From Pseudomonas laurentiana (lineage in GTDB: Bacteria; Pseudomonadota; Gammaproteobacteria; Pseudomonadales; Pseudomonadaceae): a stretch of 64,000 nt of DNA. The notes beneath the pieces were generated by a model, which worked only from the letters and a program-made list of their open reading frames with translations, did no database searches and had not been told where the DNA came from. The stretch is from contig NZ_BMQU01000020.1 of assembly GCF_014648275.1 (NCBI RefSeq), positions 1 to 64,000 on the forward strand, in the 5' to 3' direction. Below are positions 1-11,498 of this stretch, piece after piece; positions within the stretch are counted from its first letter, which is position 1, and each line of letters begins with the position of its first letter. The translations under genes were made by a program, and so were the position numbers.

Positions 1-1
1 C

Positions 2-100
2 CCGGCGACTGGCGTCATGCGTCATGCCGATGCCGGTTATCAGATCGCCATCGATTGCGCCAAAGAACAAGGCCTGAACCTGCCGATGATTACGCGCTGA
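2..100 (+). CDS. hutU: Urocanate hydratase, C-terminal end (partial)
   Basis: Only the last 32 codons are present; the gene begins before the window. The visible end reads [16 protein letters not shown] and then [10 protein letters not shown], which matches the conserved C-terminus of urocanase. Urocanase is the NAD-dependent cytosolic enzyme that hydrates urocanate to imidazolonepropionate, the second step of histidine breakdown. It sits 67 bases upstream of hutH on the same strand, as expected in Pseudomonas hut clusters. Identification rests on this short C-terminal match plus context. Confidence 0.9.
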   Translation, partial: PATGVMRHADAGYQIAIDCAKEQGLNLPMITR

Positions 101-167
101 TTGGCGCGCAATGGTTGATACTGAATTAACGACAGGCGTAATCGCCTCTCTGTAGCGGAGCAACAAC

Positions 168-1700
168 GTGACTGAATTGACCCTGAAGCCTGGCACCCTG
201 ACCTTGGCTCAGCTGCGTGCCATCTACAAGAACCCGCTGAAACTGAAGCTGGATGCCAGCGCCGACCAGCAGATCGACGACAGCGTTGCCTGCGTCGAGC
301 AGATTCTTGCGGAGAACCGTACCGCCTACGGCATCAACACGGGTTTTGGCTTGTTGGCATCGACCCGTATCGCCAGCCATGACCTGGAAAACCTGCAGCG
401 TTCGCTGGTGCTGTCTCACGCCGCAGGTGTCGGCGAGCCAATCTGCGATGAGCTGGTGCGCCTGATCATGGTGCTCAAGGTCAACAGCCTGAGCCGTGGT
501 TTCTCTGGCATCCGCCGCAAGGTCATCGATGCGCTGATCGCACTGATCAACGCTGAGGTTTACCCGCACATCCCACTCAAGGGGTCGGTGGGTGCATCTG
601 GTGACCTGGCGCCGTTGGCGCACATGTCGCTGGTCCTGCTGGGTGAAGGCAAGGCTCGCTACAAAGGCCAGTGGCTGTCGGCAACCGAGGCACTGGCAGT
701 GGCAGGGCTTGAGCCGCTGACCCTGGCTGCCAAGGAGGGCCTGGCCCTGCTCAACGGCACCCAGGCGTCCACGGCCTACGCGCTGCGTGGCCTGTTCCAG
801 GGTGAAGACTTGTTCGCTGCGGCCATGGCCTGCGGTGGCCTGACCGTCGAAGCTGTACTCGGTTCGCGTTCACCTTTCGATCCGCGGATTCACGCGGCCC
901 GTGGTCAGCGTGGTCAAATCGACGCAGCGGCCTGCTACCGCGACCTGCTGGGTGACGGCAGTGAAGTCTCGGCGTCCCATGAAAATTGCGGCAAGGTCCA
1001 GGATCCATACTCGCTGCGTTGCCAGCCCCAGGTCATGGGCGCTTGCCTGACCCAGTTCCGTCAGGCGGCTGAAGTATTGGTGATCGAGGCCAACGCCGTA
1101 TCGGACAACCCACTGGTATTTGCCAAAGAGGGCGATGTGATCTCCGGCGGCAACTTCCACGCCGAGCCGGTGGCCATGGCTGCCGACAACATGGCCTTGG
1201 CCATTGCCGAGATCGGCTCGCTGAGCGAGCGCCGTATCTCGCTGATGATGGACAAGCACATGTCGCAGTTGCCACCGTTCCTGGTGGCCAATGGCGGGGT
1301 CAACTCCGGCTTCATGATCGCGCAGGTCACCGCAGCAGCGCTGGCCAGCGAGAACAAGGCCCTGGCCCATCCGCACAGTGTCGACAGCCTGCCGACCTCC
1401 GCTAACCAGGAAGACCACGTGTCGATGGCGCCGGCTGCTGGCAAGCGTCTCTGGGAAATGGCCGACAACGTTCGCGGCATCCTTGCGGTGGAATGGCTGG
1501 CCGCTTGCCAGGGCCTGGACCTGCGTGAAGGGCTGAAAACCTCGCCGAAGCTGGAAACGGCCCGTCAGTTGTTGCGCAGCAAGGTTGCCTACTACGACAA
1601 GGACCGGTTCTTCGCGCCGGACATCGAAGCGGCCAGCGCCTTGCTGGCTGAAGGGCACTTGAACGGTCTGCTGCCTGCCGGCGTTCTGCCGAGCCTCTGA
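168..1700 (+). CDS. hutH: Histidine ammonia-lyase
   Basis: HutH (510 aa) removes ammonia from L-histidine to give urocanate, the first step of the hut pathway, in the cytosol. The Ala143-Ser144-Gly145 triad inside [12 protein letters not shown] forms the autocatalytic MIO prosthetic group. The length is normal for the family. The start is GTG at 168, preceded by a GGAG at 157-160. It lies between hutU and a hutT-type permease on one strand, so it is probably in the hut operon. A terminator-like hairpin follows it at 1727-1750. The identification is firm. Confidence 0.98.
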   Translation: MTELTLKPGTLTLAQLRAIYKNPLKLKLDASADQQIDDSVACVEQILAENRTAYGINTGFGLLASTRIASHDLENLQRSLVLSHAAGVGEPICDELVRLIMVLKVNSLSRGFSGIRRKVIDALIALINAEVYPHIPLKGSVGASGDLAPLAHMSLVLLGEGKARYKGQWLSATEALAVAGLEPLTLAAKEGLALLNGTQASTAYALRGLFQGEDLFAAAMACGGLTVEAVLGSRSPFDPRIHAARGQRGQIDAAACYRDLLGDGSEVSASHENCGKVQDPYSLRCQPQVMGACLTQFRQAAEVLVIEANAVSDNPLVFAKEGDVISGGNFHAEPVAMAADNMALAIAEIGSLSERRISLMMDKHMSQLPPFLVANGGVNSGFMIAQVTAAALASENKALAHPHSVDSLPTSANQEDHVSMAPAAGKRLWEMADNVRGILAVEWLAACQGLDLREGLKTSPKLETARQLLRSKVAYYDKDRFFAPDIEAASALLAEGHLNGLLPAGVLPSL

Positions 1701-1726
1701 CCGGTTCGACTGATCTCGCCTTTGCC

Positions 1727-1757
1727 GTACGGGCCCGAAAGGGCTCGTACCGCTTTT
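1727..1757 (+). terminator. Terminator-like hairpin between hutH and the permease
   Basis: Ten-base arms 1727-1736 and 1741-1750 pair with a single G-U, closing a GAAA tetraloop, followed by CGCTTTT. It sits in the 85-base gap between hutH and the permease, so it could reduce readthrough within the hut cluster or stabilise the 3' end of the upstream transcript. The U-tract is short, so complete termination is uncertain. Confidence 0.5.
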
Positions 1758-1785
1758 CGCCTACAAAAATAATCAGGACCGCGAA

Positions 1786-3189
1786 ATGCAATCTCAATCG
1801 CAAGGACTCAAACGCGGGCTAACAGCTCGCCATATCCGTTTCATGGCCCTGGGATCGGCCATTGGTACGGGCCTGTTCTACGGCTCTGCTTCGGCGATCC
1901 AGATGGCGGGCCCGGCCGTACTGCTGGCGTACCTGATCGGCGGCGCCGCGGTGTTCATGGTCATGCGCGCTCTGGGGGAAATGGCCGTACACAACCCGGT
2001 TTCGGGTTCGTTCGGTCAATATGCCTCCACCTACCTGGGGCCGATGGCCGGGTTCGTGCTCGGCTGGACCTACGCCTTTGAAATGGTCATTGTCTGTTTG
2101 GCCGACGTAACGGCCTTCGGCATTTACATGGGCTTCTGGTTCCCCGAAGTCGCACGCTGGATCTGGGTGCTGGGTATTGTCTTCCTGATCGGTGGGCTGA
2201 ACCTGTGCAACGTCAAGGTCTACGGTGAAATGGAGTTCTGGCTGTCGCTGCTCAAGGTCGTTGCGATTGTCGCGATGATCCTGGCCGGCTTCGGCATCAT
2301 GCTCTTCGGGCTGGGCAGCGCCAACGGCGACACGGTCAGTGGTATCGCCAATCTGACGGCTCACGGCGGCTTCATGCCCAATGGTGTGAGCGGCCTGATT
2401 GCCTCGTTTGCCGTGGTGATGTTTGCCTTTGGCGGTATCGAGATCATCGGTATCACCGCAGGCGAAGCGAAAGACCCTCAGCATGTATTGCCTAAGGCGA
2501 TCAACGCTGTTCCGCTGCGGATTCTGCTGTTCTATGTGCTGACCCTGTTCGTCCTGATGTGCCTCTACCCGTGGCCGCAGATCGGTACCCAAGGCAGCCC
2601 GTTCGTGCAGATTTTCAGTAATCTGGGGATCGGTTCGGCTGCGGCTGTGCTGAACATTGTGGTGATCTCGGCGGCGGTATCGGCGATCAACAGCGATATC
2701 TTTGCGGCAGGGCGCATGATGTATGGCCTGGCTCAGCAAGGGCAGGCGCCGAAGGGCTTCGCCAAGGTTTCCCGTCAAGGTGTGCCATGGATGACCGTGC
2801 TGGTCATGGGTGTGGCACTGCTGAGCGGCGTAGTGCTCAACTACCTGATTCCGGAAAACGTCTTCCTGCTGATTGCTTCCATTGCCACCTTTGCCACGGT
2901 ATGGGTCTGGTTGATGATTCTGGTGACTCAAGTGGCCATGCGCCGCAGCATGAGCCGTGAGGAAGCCGCGCAATTGAAGTTCCCGGTACCGTTCTGGCCT
3001 TATGGCCCTGCGGCGGCGATTGCCTTCATGGTGTTCATTTTCGGCGTACTGGGTTATTTCCCGGATACACAGGCAGCGCTGATCGTCGGTGTGGTCTGGG
3101 TCGTGTTCCTGGTCGCCTCTTACCTGCTCTGGTGCAAGCCGCGCGCGGTTGCGGCGTCTGCCCAGGTAATGGCCAACACTCAACGATAG
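1786..3189 (+). CDS. hutT: Amino-acid permease, HutT/ProY type (probable histidine importer)
   Basis: This is a 467-aa APC-superfamily (AAT family) permease of the inner membrane with about 12 hydrophobic segments. The N-terminal [20 protein letters not shown] signature is typical of the LysP/ProY/AroP group. By family it is a proton-coupled amino-acid importer. Its place between hutH and hutI argues for histidine (HutT), though database entries often call close relatives proline-specific ProY. The start ATG at 1786 has AGGACC upstream. Substrate is inferred from context only. Confidence 0.85.
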   Translation: MQSQSQGLKRGLTARHIRFMALGSAIGTGLFYGSASAIQMAGPAVLLAYLIGGAAVFMVMRALGEMAVHNPVSGSFGQYASTYLGPMAGFVLGWTYAFEMVIVCLADVTAFGIYMGFWFPEVARWIWVLGIVFLIGGLNLCNVKVYGEMEFWLSLLKVVAIVAMILAGFGIMLFGLGSANGDTVSGIANLTAHGGFMPNGVSGLIASFAVVMFAFGGIEIIGITAGEAKDPQHVLPKAINAVPLRILLFYVLTLFVLMCLYPWPQIGTQGSPFVQIFSNLGIGSAAAVLNIVVISAAVSAINSDIFAAGRMMYGLAQQGQAPKGFAKVSRQGVPWMTVLVMGVALLSGVVLNYLIPENVFLLIASIATFATVWVWLMILVTQVAMRRSMSREEAAQLKFPVPFWPYGPAAAIAFMVFIFGVLGYFPDTQAALIVGVVWVVFLVASYLLWCKPRAVAASAQVMANTQR

Positions 3190-3204
3190 TCACGGAGACT
3201 GTGC

Positions 3205-4410
3205 ATGAAAACCCTCTGGCAGCACTGCCATGTGGCAAGCATGGCGCAAGGCGCTTACTCGATTATCGAGGATGCGGCGATACTGACGTCCGGTGAGCGG
3301 ATCGAGTGGATCGGTCCGCGCCAGTCCCTGCCGGCCACGGCAGATGCCAGGGTGGTCGAGCTAAACGGTGCCTGGGTGACTCCAGGCCTGATCGACTGCC
3401 ACACCCACACCGTGTTCGGTGGTAACCGCAGTAACGAGTTCGAGCAACGCTTGCAAGGTGCCAGCTATGCCGATATCGCCGCTCAGGGCGGCGGTATCGC
3501 CAGCACTGTGCGGGCTACGCGCGCTGCCACGGAAGAGCAGTTGTACGCCAGCGCCCGGCAACGCCTGCAGGCCTTGCTGCGCGATGGCGTGACCACGGTT
3601 GAAATCAAGTCCGGGTATGGCCTGGACCTGGCCAGTGAGCGCAAGTTGCTCCGGGTCATTCGTCGGCTGGGCGCTGAATTGCCGGTGACGGTGCGCGGTA
3701 CCTGCCTGGCGGCGCATGCCATGCCGCCGGAGTTCGCTGGTCGTGCAGACGACTACATCGAACACATCTGCACCGAAATGCTCCCGGCTCTGGCCGGTGA
3801 GGGGCTGGTCGACGCCGTGGATGCGTTCTGCGAATACCTGGCGTTTTCCCCGGCTCAGGTCGAGCGGGTGTTTATAAAAGCGCGTGAATTGGGCCTGCCG
3901 GTCAAGCTGCATGCCGAGCAACTGTCATCGTTGCACGGTTCCAGCCTGGCGGCGCGCTATCAGGCATTGTCAGCGGATCACCTGGAGTTCATGACCGAAG
4001 AGGACGCGATGGCCATGGCGGCTGCCGGTACTGTCGCGGTGTTGTTGCCAGGCGCCTTCTACTTCCTGCGTGAAACCCAGTTGCCACCGATGGACGCCTT
4101 GCGCAAGCACGGCGTGAAAATCGCCATTGCCACCGACCTCAACCCAGGCACCTCGCCGGGGCTGTCGTTGCGTTTGATGATGAACATGGCCTGCACGCTG
4201 TTCCGCATGACCCCGGAAGAAGCCTTGGCCGGGGTGACCCTGCATGCCGCCAATGCCCTTGGGCTGCAAGGCAGTCACGGGTCGCTGGAAGTGGGCAAAG
4301 TTGCCGATTTCATTGCCTGGGACATCGAGCGACCTGCCGACCTTTCTTACTGGTTGGGCGGCGACCTGCCCAAGCGGGTCATTCGCCACGGCCGTGAAAC
4401 CCATTTTTGA
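3205..4410 (+). CDS. hutI: Imidazolonepropionase
   Basis: HutI (401 aa) opens the imidazolone ring to give N-formimino-L-glutamate, the third step of histidine degradation. It is an amidohydrolase-superfamily enzyme. The metal-binding D64-C-H66-T-H68 motif, a later HAEQLS and [11 protein letters not shown] are all visible. The start ATG at 3205 follows a GGAGA and lies 15 bases after the permease stop, so the two genes are co-transcribed. It is directly followed by hutG with only an 11-base gap. Confidence 0.97.
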   Translation: MKTLWQHCHVASMAQGAYSIIEDAAILTSGERIEWIGPRQSLPATADARVVELNGAWVTPGLIDCHTHTVFGGNRSNEFEQRLQGASYADIAAQGGGIASTVRATRAATEEQLYASARQRLQALLRDGVTTVEIKSGYGLDLASERKLLRVIRRLGAELPVTVRGTCLAAHAMPPEFAGRADDYIEHICTEMLPALAGEGLVDAVDAFCEYLAFSPAQVERVFIKARELGLPVKLHAEQLSSLHGSSLAARYQALSADHLEFMTEEDAMAMAAAGTVAVLLPGAFYFLRETQLPPMDALRKHGVKIAIATDLNPGTSPGLSLRLMMNMACTLFRMTPEEALAGVTLHAANALGLQGSHGSLEVGKVADFIAWDIERPADLSYWLGGDLPKRVIRHGRETHF

Positions 4411-4421
4411 AGAGTGTCTTT

Positions 4422-5225
4422 ATGGATAAGGTTCTGAGCTTTCACCAAGGTACCTTGCCGCTGTTGATCAGCATGCCGCATGCCGGCGTGCGGTTGACGC
4501 CGGCAGTCGAAGCCGGCCTGATCGAACCGGCACGCAGTCTGCCGGATACCGATTGGCACATTCCACGGCTGTATGACTTCGCTGTGAGCATGGGTGCCAG
4601 CGTCGTTTCTGCCGAATACTCACGGTTTGTCATCGACCTCAATCGTCCAGACGATGACAAGCCGCTGTATGTCGGTGCTACCACCGGGCTGTACCCGGCC
4701 ACCCTGTTCGACGGTACGCCGTTGTTCAAGGACGGGTTGGTGCCATCGGCACTCGAACGTACTGATTACCTTGAGCGTATCTGGCGGCCGTATCACGACA
4801 CGTTGCGCCAGGAACTGGCCCGTCTGCGCGAGCAGTTCGGCTATGCACTACTGTGGGATGCTCACTCGATCCGTTCACACGTCCCCCACCTGTTCGACGG
4901 TACGCTGCCGGACTTCAATCTGGGTACGTTCAATGGGGCCAGCTGTCATCCGCAGCTCGCCGAGCAGTTGCAGGCAGTGTGCGCTTCAGCCAAGGGTTAC
5001 AGCCATGTGCTGAACGGACGCTTCAAGGGCGGGCATATCACCCGTCATTATGGTGACCCGGCCAAGCACATTCATGCGGTACAACTGGAGTTGGCGCAGA
5101 GTACCTATATGGAAGAGGTCGAGCCGTTCCATTACCGCGAAGACCTGGCGGCGCCAACCCGGCAGGTGCTGGAAAACCTGCTCAACGCAGTAGTGGCCTG
5201 GGGCAAGGCGCACTACGCGGTCTAA
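4422..5225 (+). CDS. hutG: N-formylglutamate deformylase
   Basis: HutG (267 aa) hydrolyses N-formyl-L-glutamate to glutamate and formate, the last step of the five-step Pseudomonas hut pathway; it requires HutF, which must lie outside this window. The protein starts MDKVLSFHQG and contains the conserved SMPHAG segment near residue 18 and DAHSIRSHVP. The frame extends upstream to a TTG at 4407 overlapping hutI, but ATG at 4422, preceded by AGAG, gives the usual family length. It is the last gene of the hut run. Confidence 0.93.
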   Translation: MDKVLSFHQGTLPLLISMPHAGVRLTPAVEAGLIEPARSLPDTDWHIPRLYDFAVSMGASVVSAEYSRFVIDLNRPDDDKPLYVGATTGLYPATLFDGTPLFKDGLVPSALERTDYLERIWRPYHDTLRQELARLREQFGYALLWDAHSIRSHVPHLFDGTLPDFNLGTFNGASCHPQLAEQLQAVCASAKGYSHVLNGRFKGGHITRHYGDPAKHIHAVQLELAQSTYMEEVEPFHYREDLAAPTRQVLENLLNAVVAWGKAHYAV

Positions 5226-5326
5226 ACGGTTTTATGCGGTGCCAGATGCTGCGGGGGGCATGCTCAAAGCGCAATTCGGGTTTATGATGCCCAACGGCAG
5301 AATAATTCCCCCACACGGAGTGCGTA

Positions 5327-6298
5327 ATGCAGACCTTGTACCCGCAGATCAAACCCTACGCCCGACACGATCTGGCCGTGGAGGCGCCGCATGTGCTGTA
5401 TGTCGACGAGAGCGGTTCGCCCGAGGGGTTGCCGGTGGTGTTTATCCACGGTGGTCCGGGAGCAGGGTGTGATGCACAGAGTCGCTGCTATTTCGACCCT
5501 ACCCTTTATCGCATCATTACCTTCGATCAGCGCGGCTGCGGGCGCTCGACCCCTCACGCAAGCCTTGAAAACAACACCACCTGGCATTTGGTCGAGGACC
5601 TTGAGCGCATTCGCAAGCACTTGGGTATCGACAAGTGGGTGGTCTTCGGGGGCTCCTGGGGATCGACCCTGGCCCTGGCCTACGCCCAGACTCACCCCGA
5701 GCGCGTTCACGGTTTGATCCTGCGCGGCATCTTTCTGTGTCGCCCACAGGAAATCGAGTGGTTCTACCAGGCCGGTGCCAGCCGTCTGTTCCCCGACTAT
5801 TGGCAGGACTATATTGCGCCGATTCCCGTCGAGGAGCGCGGCAACCTGGTCCAGGCCTTCCACAAGCGCCTTACCGGCAACGATCAGATCGCACAGATGC
5901 ATGCCGCCAAGGCCTGGTCGACCTGGGAAGGGCGTACCGCCACCCTGCGGCCCAACCCGCTGGTGGTCGACCGCTTCTCTGAGCCCCAGCGCGCGCTGTC
6001 CATTGCGCGGATCGAATGCCATTATTTTATGAACAATGCATTCCTTAAACCCGACCAACTGATTCGCGACATGCCGAAGATCGCCCACCTGCCAGCGGTG
6101 ATCGTGCATGGTCGTTATGATGTCATCTGTCCACTGGATAATGCCTGGGAGCTTCATCAGGCCTGGCCAAACAGTGAGCTGAAGGTGATTCGCGATGCGG
6201 GACACGCGGCATCTGAGCCGGGCATTACCGATGCACTGGTACGTGCCGCCGACCAGATGGCCCGGCGTTTGCTGGACTTGCCACTGGAAGAAGCGTGA
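5327..6298 (+). CDS. pip: Proline iminopeptidase
   Basis: This 323-aa alpha/beta-hydrolase (peptidase family S33) releases N-terminal proline from peptides in the cytosol. The nucleophile is Ser110 in GGSWGS, the oxyanion-side HGGPGAG motif is at about 41-47, an Asp lies in HGRYDV, and the catalytic His in [10 protein letters not shown] is near residue 294. Length is typical. An ACGGAG sequence precedes the ATG. The stop overlaps the GTG start of dtd, so the two form an operon separate from hut, 101 bases downstream of hutG. Confidence 0.95.
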   Translation: MQTLYPQIKPYARHDLAVEAPHVLYVDESGSPEGLPVVFIHGGPGAGCDAQSRCYFDPTLYRIITFDQRGCGRSTPHASLENNTTWHLVEDLERIRKHLGIDKWVVFGGSWGSTLALAYAQTHPERVHGLILRGIFLCRPQEIEWFYQAGASRLFPDYWQDYIAPIPVEERGNLVQAFHKRLTGNDQIAQMHAAKAWSTWEGRTATLRPNPLVVDRFSEPQRALSIARIECHYFMNNAFLKPDQLIRDMPKIAHLPAVIVHGRYDVICPLDNAWELHQAWPNSELKVIRDAGHAASEPGITDALVRAADQMARRLLDLPLEEA

Positions 6299-6732
6299 AG
6301 GGCTTGTTGCAGCGCGTGCGTAGCGCACGCGTTGAGGTTGGCGCAGAGATTGTCGGGGCGGTCGACCAGGGATTGCTGGTGCTGGTGGCGGTCGAGCCCG
6401 GCGATACCCGCGCCCACGCCGACAAGTTGCTGCACAAACTGCTCAATTACCGTGTGTTCAGCGATGAACAGGGCAAGATGAACCTGTCGCTCAAGGACAT
6501 TCAGGGTGGCCTGCTGCTGGTCTCGCAGTTCACCCTGGCTGCCGACACCCAGAGCGGATTGCGCCCGAGCTTCTCCAGCGCAGCCCCGCCGGCGTTGGGG
6601 GCTGAGCTTTTCGAGTACTTGCTGGGACAGGCGAGGGCGTTGCACGCTACAGTTGAAAGCGGGCGTTTCGGTGCTGATATGCAGGTGCACCTGGTCAATG
6701 ATGGCCCCGTAACATTTATGTTACAAATATAA
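6295..6732 (+). CDS. dtd: D-aminoacyl-tRNA deacylase
   Basis: DTD (145 aa) is a cytosolic dimer that hydrolyses D-aminoacyl-tRNA (and Gly-tRNA-Ala) to keep wrong residues out of translation. Both family motifs are present: [17 protein letters not shown] in the middle and NDGPVTFML near the C-terminus (the Gly-Pro active-site motif). The start is GTG at 6295 in a GTGA overlap with pip, so translation is probably coupled. Confidence 0.97.
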   Translation: MKGLLQRVRSARVEVGAEIVGAVDQGLLVLVAVEPGDTRAHADKLLHKLLNYRVFSDEQGKMNLSLKDIQGGLLLVSQFTLAADTQSGLRPSFSSAAPPALGAELFEYLLGQARALHATVESGRFGADMQVHLVNDGPVTFMLQI

Positions 6733-6741
6733 GGCTGAAAA

Positions 6742-6772
6742 CCTCCTTTTTTGCAGGAAAAAAGGAGGGTTC
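6742..6772 (+). terminator. Hairpin after dtd
   Basis: Arms CCTCCTTTTTT (6742-6752) and AAAAAAGGAGG (6758-6768) pair perfectly over 11 bases around a five-base loop, nine bases after the dtd stop. No long U-run follows, but the lower stem is A-U rich. It probably ends or protects the pip-dtd transcript. Confidence 0.5.
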
Positions 6773-6995
6773 TAGCATAAATAGTTGTGTTGCCCTGATG
6801 CGTTGTAGCGCGGCCTGCTAGATAATCGCGCGCTACCAAGATCGGCGTTCGCCGATTAGTTTTACTTTAACTTGAGAACTGTCTGACGCCGCTTAGGGAA
6901 TCATTACGCCCTTTCGGAGTCCGAACAGTGCTCGCCAACCCGGCAAACGATGGCTGGCCGTTGGTTCTTTGATCTGTTTTCGGCGAGGGTTGCTC
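6773..6995 (+). promoter_or_regulatory. Leader region of opgGH with two further stem-loops
   Basis: No gene is visible here. An inverted repeat GTAGCGCG (6805-6812) / CGCGCTAC (6829-6836) is followed by a short hairpin ATCGGC-GTTC-GCCGAT (6841-6856) and a T-rich run. Glucan synthesis in proteobacteria responds to osmolarity, so a structured leader would be plausible, but I cannot assign a promoter with confidence. The region holds the presumed opgG promoter and 5' leader. Confidence 0.35.
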
Positions 6996-8708
6996 GTGAT
7001 TGTAAGTCCCTGTAATGCACCAAGAACTCCTGGCAATCGGCTGCGCAAGGCTCTGGCAGCCGGCTCGGCACTCGTCTGCCTGCTCGGCGCAGGCCAGCTC
7101 TGGGCGTTCAACCTTGACGATGTAGCGGCCAAGGCGAAGGATCTTGCCGGGCAGAAGTACGAAGCGCCGAAAAGCAACCTGCCAGCGGTGTTCCGCGACA
7201 TGAAGTTCGCGGACTATCAGAAAATCCGCTTCCGTGAAGACAAGGCCGAATGGGCCAAGGCCAAGACGCCTTTCAAGCTGTCCTTCTATCACCAGGGCAT
7301 GCACTTCGACACGCCTGTGACGATCAACGAAGTCGTTGGCAGCAAAGTCCACGAGATCAAGTACGACGCCAGTCGCTTTGACTTCGGTGACCTGAGCTTT
7401 GACAGCAAGGCCACTGAGAAGCTCGGCTACGCCGGTTTCCGCGTGTTGTACCCGATCAACAAGGCGGATAAGCAAGACGAGATCATGACCTTGCTGGGCG
7501 CCAGCTATTTCCGCGTCGTCGGCAAGGGCCAATCCTATGGCCTGTCTGCCCGTGGCCTGGCTATCGACACCGCGCTGCCGTCCGGTGAAGAGTTCCCGCG
7601 GTTTACCGAGTTCTGGGTCGAGCGTCCAAAGGCGACCGACAAGCAGTTGGTCATCTATGCGTTGCTCGACTCGCCGCGTTCCACCGGTGCCTACCGTCTG
7701 ACCCTGCGTCCGGGCAGCGACACCATTGTCGACGTCAAGTCCAAGGTGTTCTTGCGTGACCATGTCAGCCGTCTGGGCATTGCCCCGCTGACCAGCATGT
7801 TCCTGTTCGGTGGCAACCAGCCATCGAAGGTGCTCAATTACCGTCCGGCCCTGCACGACTCTGAAGGCCTGTCGATTCATGCCGGCAACGGTGAGTGGCT
7901 GTGGCGCCCACTGAACAACCCGAAACACCTGGCCGTCAGCAACTTCAGCGTGGAGAACCCACGTGGTTTCGGCCTGCTGCAGCGCCAGCGTGAGTTCAGT
8001 CAGTTCGAGGACCTGGACGACAACTACCAGAAGCGTCCAAGCGCCTGGATCGAGCCTGTTGGCGATTGGGGCAAGGGCACTGTCGACCTGGTGGAGATTC
8101 CTACCGCCGACGAAACCAACGACAACATTGTTGCGTTCTGGAGTCCGGAAAAATTGCCTGAGCCTGGCACTGCTGCCGAGTTCGAGTATCGCCTGCATTG
8201 GACTATAGATGAGTCTGAACTGCATTCGCCGAAGCTGGGTTGGGTCAAGCAGACCCTGCGTTCGACCGGTGACGTCAAGCAATCCAACCTGATTCGTCAG
8301 CCTGATGGTAGCGTGGCCTTCCTGGTCGATTTCGAAGGCCCGGTGCTCAAGGCACTGCCGGCAGACACCGCTGTACGTAGCCAGGTCAGCCTTGGCGACA
8401 ACGGTGAGCTGGTTGAGAACAACCTGCGCTACAACCCGGAAATCCAGGGCTGGCGCCTGACCTTGCGGTTCAAGGTCAAGGACCCGAACAAGTCCACCGA
8501 AATGCGTGCTGCGCTGGTACGTGACGTTCCTGTAGAGCCGGCCAAGCCGACCAAGCAGGAAAAAGCCGCTGCCAAGCAGGCCAAAGACAAGGCCGAGAAA
8601 GCGGCCGCACAGCCAGCCGCCGACGCGGCATCCACCACCACGGCGCCGGCCACGACCGAACAAGTCCTGACCGAAACCTGGAGCTATCAGTTGCCTGCCG
8701 ATGAGTAA
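6996..8708 (+). CDS. opgG: Periplasmic glucans biosynthesis protein G
   Basis: OpgG (MdoG; 570 aa from this start) is a periplasmic protein needed to build osmoregulated periplasmic glucans, acting on the beta-1,2 glucose backbone exported by OpgH. A signal peptide is visible (hydrophobic [16 protein letters not shown], cleavage likely after LWA). The mature protein opens [22 protein letters not shown] at 6996, with a GAGG 8 bases upstream, is preferred over the TTG at 6969. The C-terminus carries a Lys/Ala-rich stretch. Its last 8 bases overlap opgH. Confidence 0.93.
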   Translation: MIVSPCNAPRTPGNRLRKALAAGSALVCLLGAGQLWAFNLDDVAAKAKDLAGQKYEAPKSNLPAVFRDMKFADYQKIRFREDKAEWAKAKTPFKLSFYHQGMHFDTPVTINEVVGSKVHEIKYDASRFDFGDLSFDSKATEKLGYAGFRVLYPINKADKQDEIMTLLGASYFRVVGKGQSYGLSARGLAIDTALPSGEEFPRFTEFWVERPKATDKQLVIYALLDSPRSTGAYRLTLRPGSDTIVDVKSKVFLRDHVSRLGIAPLTSMFLFGGNQPSKVLNYRPALHDSEGLSIHAGNGEWLWRPLNNPKHLAVSNFSVENPRGFGLLQRQREFSQFEDLDDNYQKRPSAWIEPVGDWGKGTVDLVEIPTADETNDNIVAFWSPEKLPEPGTAAEFEYRLHWTIDESELHSPKLGWVKQTLRSTGDVKQSNLIRQPDGSVAFLVDFEGPVLKALPADTAVRSQVSLGDNGELVENNLRYNPEIQGWRLTLRFKVKDPNKSTEMRAALVRDVPVEPAKPTKQEKAAAKQAKDKAEKAAAQPAADAASTTTAPATTEQVLTETWSYQLPADE

Positions 8709-11274
8709 ACACTCTGCACAACCAGGGTCGCTGAGCGAATACCTGGAACACCTGCCACTGAGCGACGAGCAGCGGGCCGAACTGGCCAGCTGCACCTCGT
8801 TCAGCGAGCTGCATCAACGCTTGTCCGCACAACCGTCTGCCGGGGAGGCCGAGGCCGCCCAGGCGTCGGTTGCCGGTCGCTTGACCCTGGGTACGGCTGA
8901 GGAACTGGAAGAGGCCGAAATGCTCGGCCTCGATGCCAGCGGTCGGTTGTGCCTGAAAGCTACTCCACCGATTCGCCGCACACGGGTGGTTCCTGAGCCG
9001 TGGCGGACTAACATCCTGATCCGCGCCTGGCGCCGTTTGACCGGCCGGACAAACGCCCCCGCACCTGAAAAACGCGATCTACCGGCAGCGCGCTGGCGGT
9101 GGGTCGGTTCGTTGCGCCGCTATATCCTGCTAACGCTGATGCTGGGGCAGACCATCGTCGCCGGTTGGTACATGAAGGGCATCCTGCCTTACCAGGGCTG
9201 GTCGTTCGTCGAACTGGACGAGGTCTTGAACCAGCCGCTGCTGACCACTGTCCAGCAGGTTTGGCCGTATGCGCTGCAGACCAGCATCCTGATTTTGTTC
9301 GGTATCCTCTTCTGCTGGGTATCCGCGGGTTTCTGGACCGCCTTGATGGGCTTCCTGGAACTGCTGACCGGGCGCGACAAGTACCGTATCTCCGGCAGCA
9401 GTGCCGGTAACGAGCCGATTGCGCCCCAGGCGCGTACGGCGATCGTCATGCCGATCTGTAACGAAGACGTTCCGCGTGTGTTTGCCGGGCTGCGGGCGAC
9501 CTTCGAGTCGGTGGCCGCGACGGGCGATCTCGACCGTTTCGATTTCTTTGTGCTCAGTGATACCAACGACACCGACATTGCCGTGGCCGAGCAACAGGCC
9601 TGGCTGGAGGTTTGCCGCGAGGCCAAAGGCTTTGGGCGAATCTTCTACCGCCGTCGCCGTCGCCGAGTGAAGCGCAAGAGCGGCAACCTTGACGACTTCT
9701 GCCGTCGTTGGGGTGGGGACTACCGTTACATGGTCGTACTCGATGCCGACAGCGTAATGAGTGGCGAATGCCTCACCAGCCTGGTGCGGTTGATGGAAGC
9801 CAATCCGGACGCCGGTATCATCCAGACTGCGCCAAAAGCCTCGGGCATGGACACTCTGTATGCGCGCATGCAGCAGTTCGCTACCCGCGTCTATGGCCCG
9901 CTGTTCACTGCCGGCCTGCACTTCTGGCAGCTCGGTGAGTCGCATTACTGGGGACACAACGCAATCATCCGGATGAAGCCATTCATCGAGCACTGCGCCC
10001 TGGCGCCGTTGCCGGGTAAAGGTGCCTTCGCCGGTGCGATCCTCTCCCACGACTTCGTTGAAGCGGCGTTGATGCGCCGTGCGGGTTGGGGCGTGTGGAT
10101 CGCCTACGATCTGCCGGGCAGCTACGAAGAATTGCCGCCAAACCTGCTCGACGAGCTCAAGCGCGACCGGCGCTGGTGCCACGGCAACCTGATGAACTTC
10201 CGCCTGTTCCTGGTCAAGGGTATGCACCCTGTGCACCGTGCCGTGTTCCTCACAGGGGTGATGTCCTACCTGTCGGCACCGCTGTGGTTCTTCTTCCTGG
10301 TGCTGTCGACTGCGCTGTTGGCGACCAACACCTTGATGGAGCCGCAGTACTTCCTGGAGCCGCGTCAGCTCTATCCGCTCTGGCCTCAATGGCACCCGGA
10401 AAAAGCCATTGCGCTGTTCTCGACGACCATTGTGCTGTTGTTCCTGCCCAAGCTGCTCAGCATCATTCTGATCTGGGCCAAGGGTGCCAAGGAGTTCGGT
10501 GGTCGTTTCAAGGTGACGCTGTCGATGCTGCTGGAGATGCTGTTCTCCATGCTGCTGGCGCCTGTGCGGATGATCTTCCACACCCGTTTCGTGCTGGCTG
10601 CGTTCCTGGGCTGGGCGGCAACCTGGAATTCACCGCAGCGTGACGACGACTCCACGCCTTGGAGCGAGGCCGTTCGTCGGCATGGTCCTCAAACCTTGCT
10701 GGGCGTTGCCTGGGCACTGTTGGTGGCGTGGCTTAACCCGAGCTTCCTCTGGTGGCTGGTGCCGATTGTCGGTTCGCTGATGCTGTCGATCCCGGTTTCA
10801 GTGATCTCCAGCCGGGTCAACCTGGGCCTGCGCGCCAAGGATGAAAGCCTGTTCCTGATTCCCGAGGAATACGCTACGCCGCATGAGTTGCTGGCGACCG
10901 ATCAGTACACCCACGAAAACCGTTGGCATGCACTGAATGACGGGTTTGTCCGGGCAGTGGTTGATCCACAGCAGAATGCCCTGGCGTGTGCGTTGGCGAC
11001 GGCGCGTCACGGTGTTGCCGCACCGATCGAGGCCCTGCGTGCCGAGCGAGTGGCCAAGGCGCTGGAGGCCGGCCCTGACGCACTCGACGGCTCGACCCGA
11101 TTGGCATTGCTCAGTGACCCTGTTGCGCTGTCACGCCTGCATGAGCGTGTCTGGGTCGAGCAGAGTGCTGCGTGGCTGGACGTTTGGCGGCAGTCGATTG
11201 CCAATGACCCGCACTCGCCACTGTTGCCCTTGCACCCTCAGTCGCAGGAGCCTTCACCGCTGGCCAATGCCTGA
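8701..11274 (+). CDS. opgH: Glucans biosynthesis glucosyltransferase H
   Basis: OpgH (857 aa) is an inner-membrane family-2 glycosyltransferase that polymerises glucose from UDP-glucose and moves the chain to the periplasm. The cytoplasmic GT domain shows [10 protein letters not shown] and [10 protein letters not shown] (the RRW acceptor motif), flanked by several membrane segments (about residues 140-160, 190-220, and four or five after 500). The start ATG overlaps opgG, indicating translational coupling. Length is normal for pseudomonads. Confidence 0.96.
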   Translation: MSKHSAQPGSLSEYLEHLPLSDEQRAELASCTSFSELHQRLSAQPSAGEAEAAQASVAGRLTLGTAEELEEAEMLGLDASGRLCLKATPPIRRTRVVPEPWRTNILIRAWRRLTGRTNAPAPEKRDLPAARWRWVGSLRRYILLTLMLGQTIVAGWYMKGILPYQGWSFVELDEVLNQPLLTTVQQVWPYALQTSILILFGILFCWVSAGFWTALMGFLELLTGRDKYRISGSSAGNEPIAPQARTAIVMPICNEDVPRVFAGLRATFESVAATGDLDRFDFFVLSDTNDTDIAVAEQQAWLEVCREAKGFGRIFYRRRRRRVKRKSGNLDDFCRRWGGDYRYMVVLDADSVMSGECLTSLVRLMEANPDAGIIQTAPKASGMDTLYARMQQFATRVYGPLFTAGLHFWQLGESHYWGHNAIIRMKPFIEHCALAPLPGKGAFAGAILSHDFVEAALMRRAGWGVWIAYDLPGSYEELPPNLLDELKRDRRWCHGNLMNFRLFLVKGMHPVHRAVFLTGVMSYLSAPLWFFFLVLSTALLATNTLMEPQYFLEPRQLYPLWPQWHPEKAIALFSTTIVLLFLPKLLSIILIWAKGAKEFGGRFKVTLSMLLEMLFSMLLAPVRMIFHTRFVLAAFLGWAATWNSPQRDDDSTPWSEAVRRHGPQTLLGVAWALLVAWLNPSFLWWLVPIVGSLMLSIPVSVISSRVNLGLRAKDESLFLIPEEYATPHELLATDQYTHENRWHALNDGFVRAVVDPQQNALACALATARHGVAAPIEALRAERVAKALEAGPDALDGSTRLALLSDPVALSRLHERVWVEQSAAWLDVWRQSIANDPHSPLLPLHPQSQEPSPLANA

Positions 11275-11294
11275 TCGTTGAGCTGCGCTGAAAC

Positions 11295-11345
11295 CATCGC
11301 CGGCACGTCCAGCTCCCACCACGGGAGTTGGGTCTGCCGGCGATG
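11295..11345. repeat. Long stem-loop after opgH
   Basis: Outer arms CATCGCCGGCA (11295-11305) and TGCCGGCGATG (11335-11345) are perfect, and an inner pair CCAGCTCCC / GGGAGTTGG extends the stem. There is no U-tract directly after it. It may end the opgGH transcript or be a degenerate REP-like element, because CAGCTCCCAC recurs in the REP array near 60600. Confidence 0.5.
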
Positions 11346-11498
11346 TCGTTTCTGCCGGCAACACGTCACAAAGTGCTGATCGCCTATATGTGCCTTGCGG
11401 CGCATGGGGTAGGATCGCGCCTTCGATACAGAGCGTCGTCCATGTGGGCGACCTGCGATCACAATAAAATTCGAGCTTTTCTGTTGGGGGATCTGGTG

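Noticed and set aside
101-167. HutC operator between hutU and hutH
   Set aside because: I looked for the CTTGTATGTACAAG-type site and found none; only a 5-base AGGCG-TAAT-CGCCT hairpin is present. The operon promoter is probably upstream of the window.
870-1658. Long minus-strand frame opposite hutH (and similar shadows opposite opgG, opgH, ahcY, chpA and hslU)
   Set aside because: Antisense frames like these are common in GC-rich genes; they show no family motif and no start signals, while the opposite strand encodes a recognised protein.
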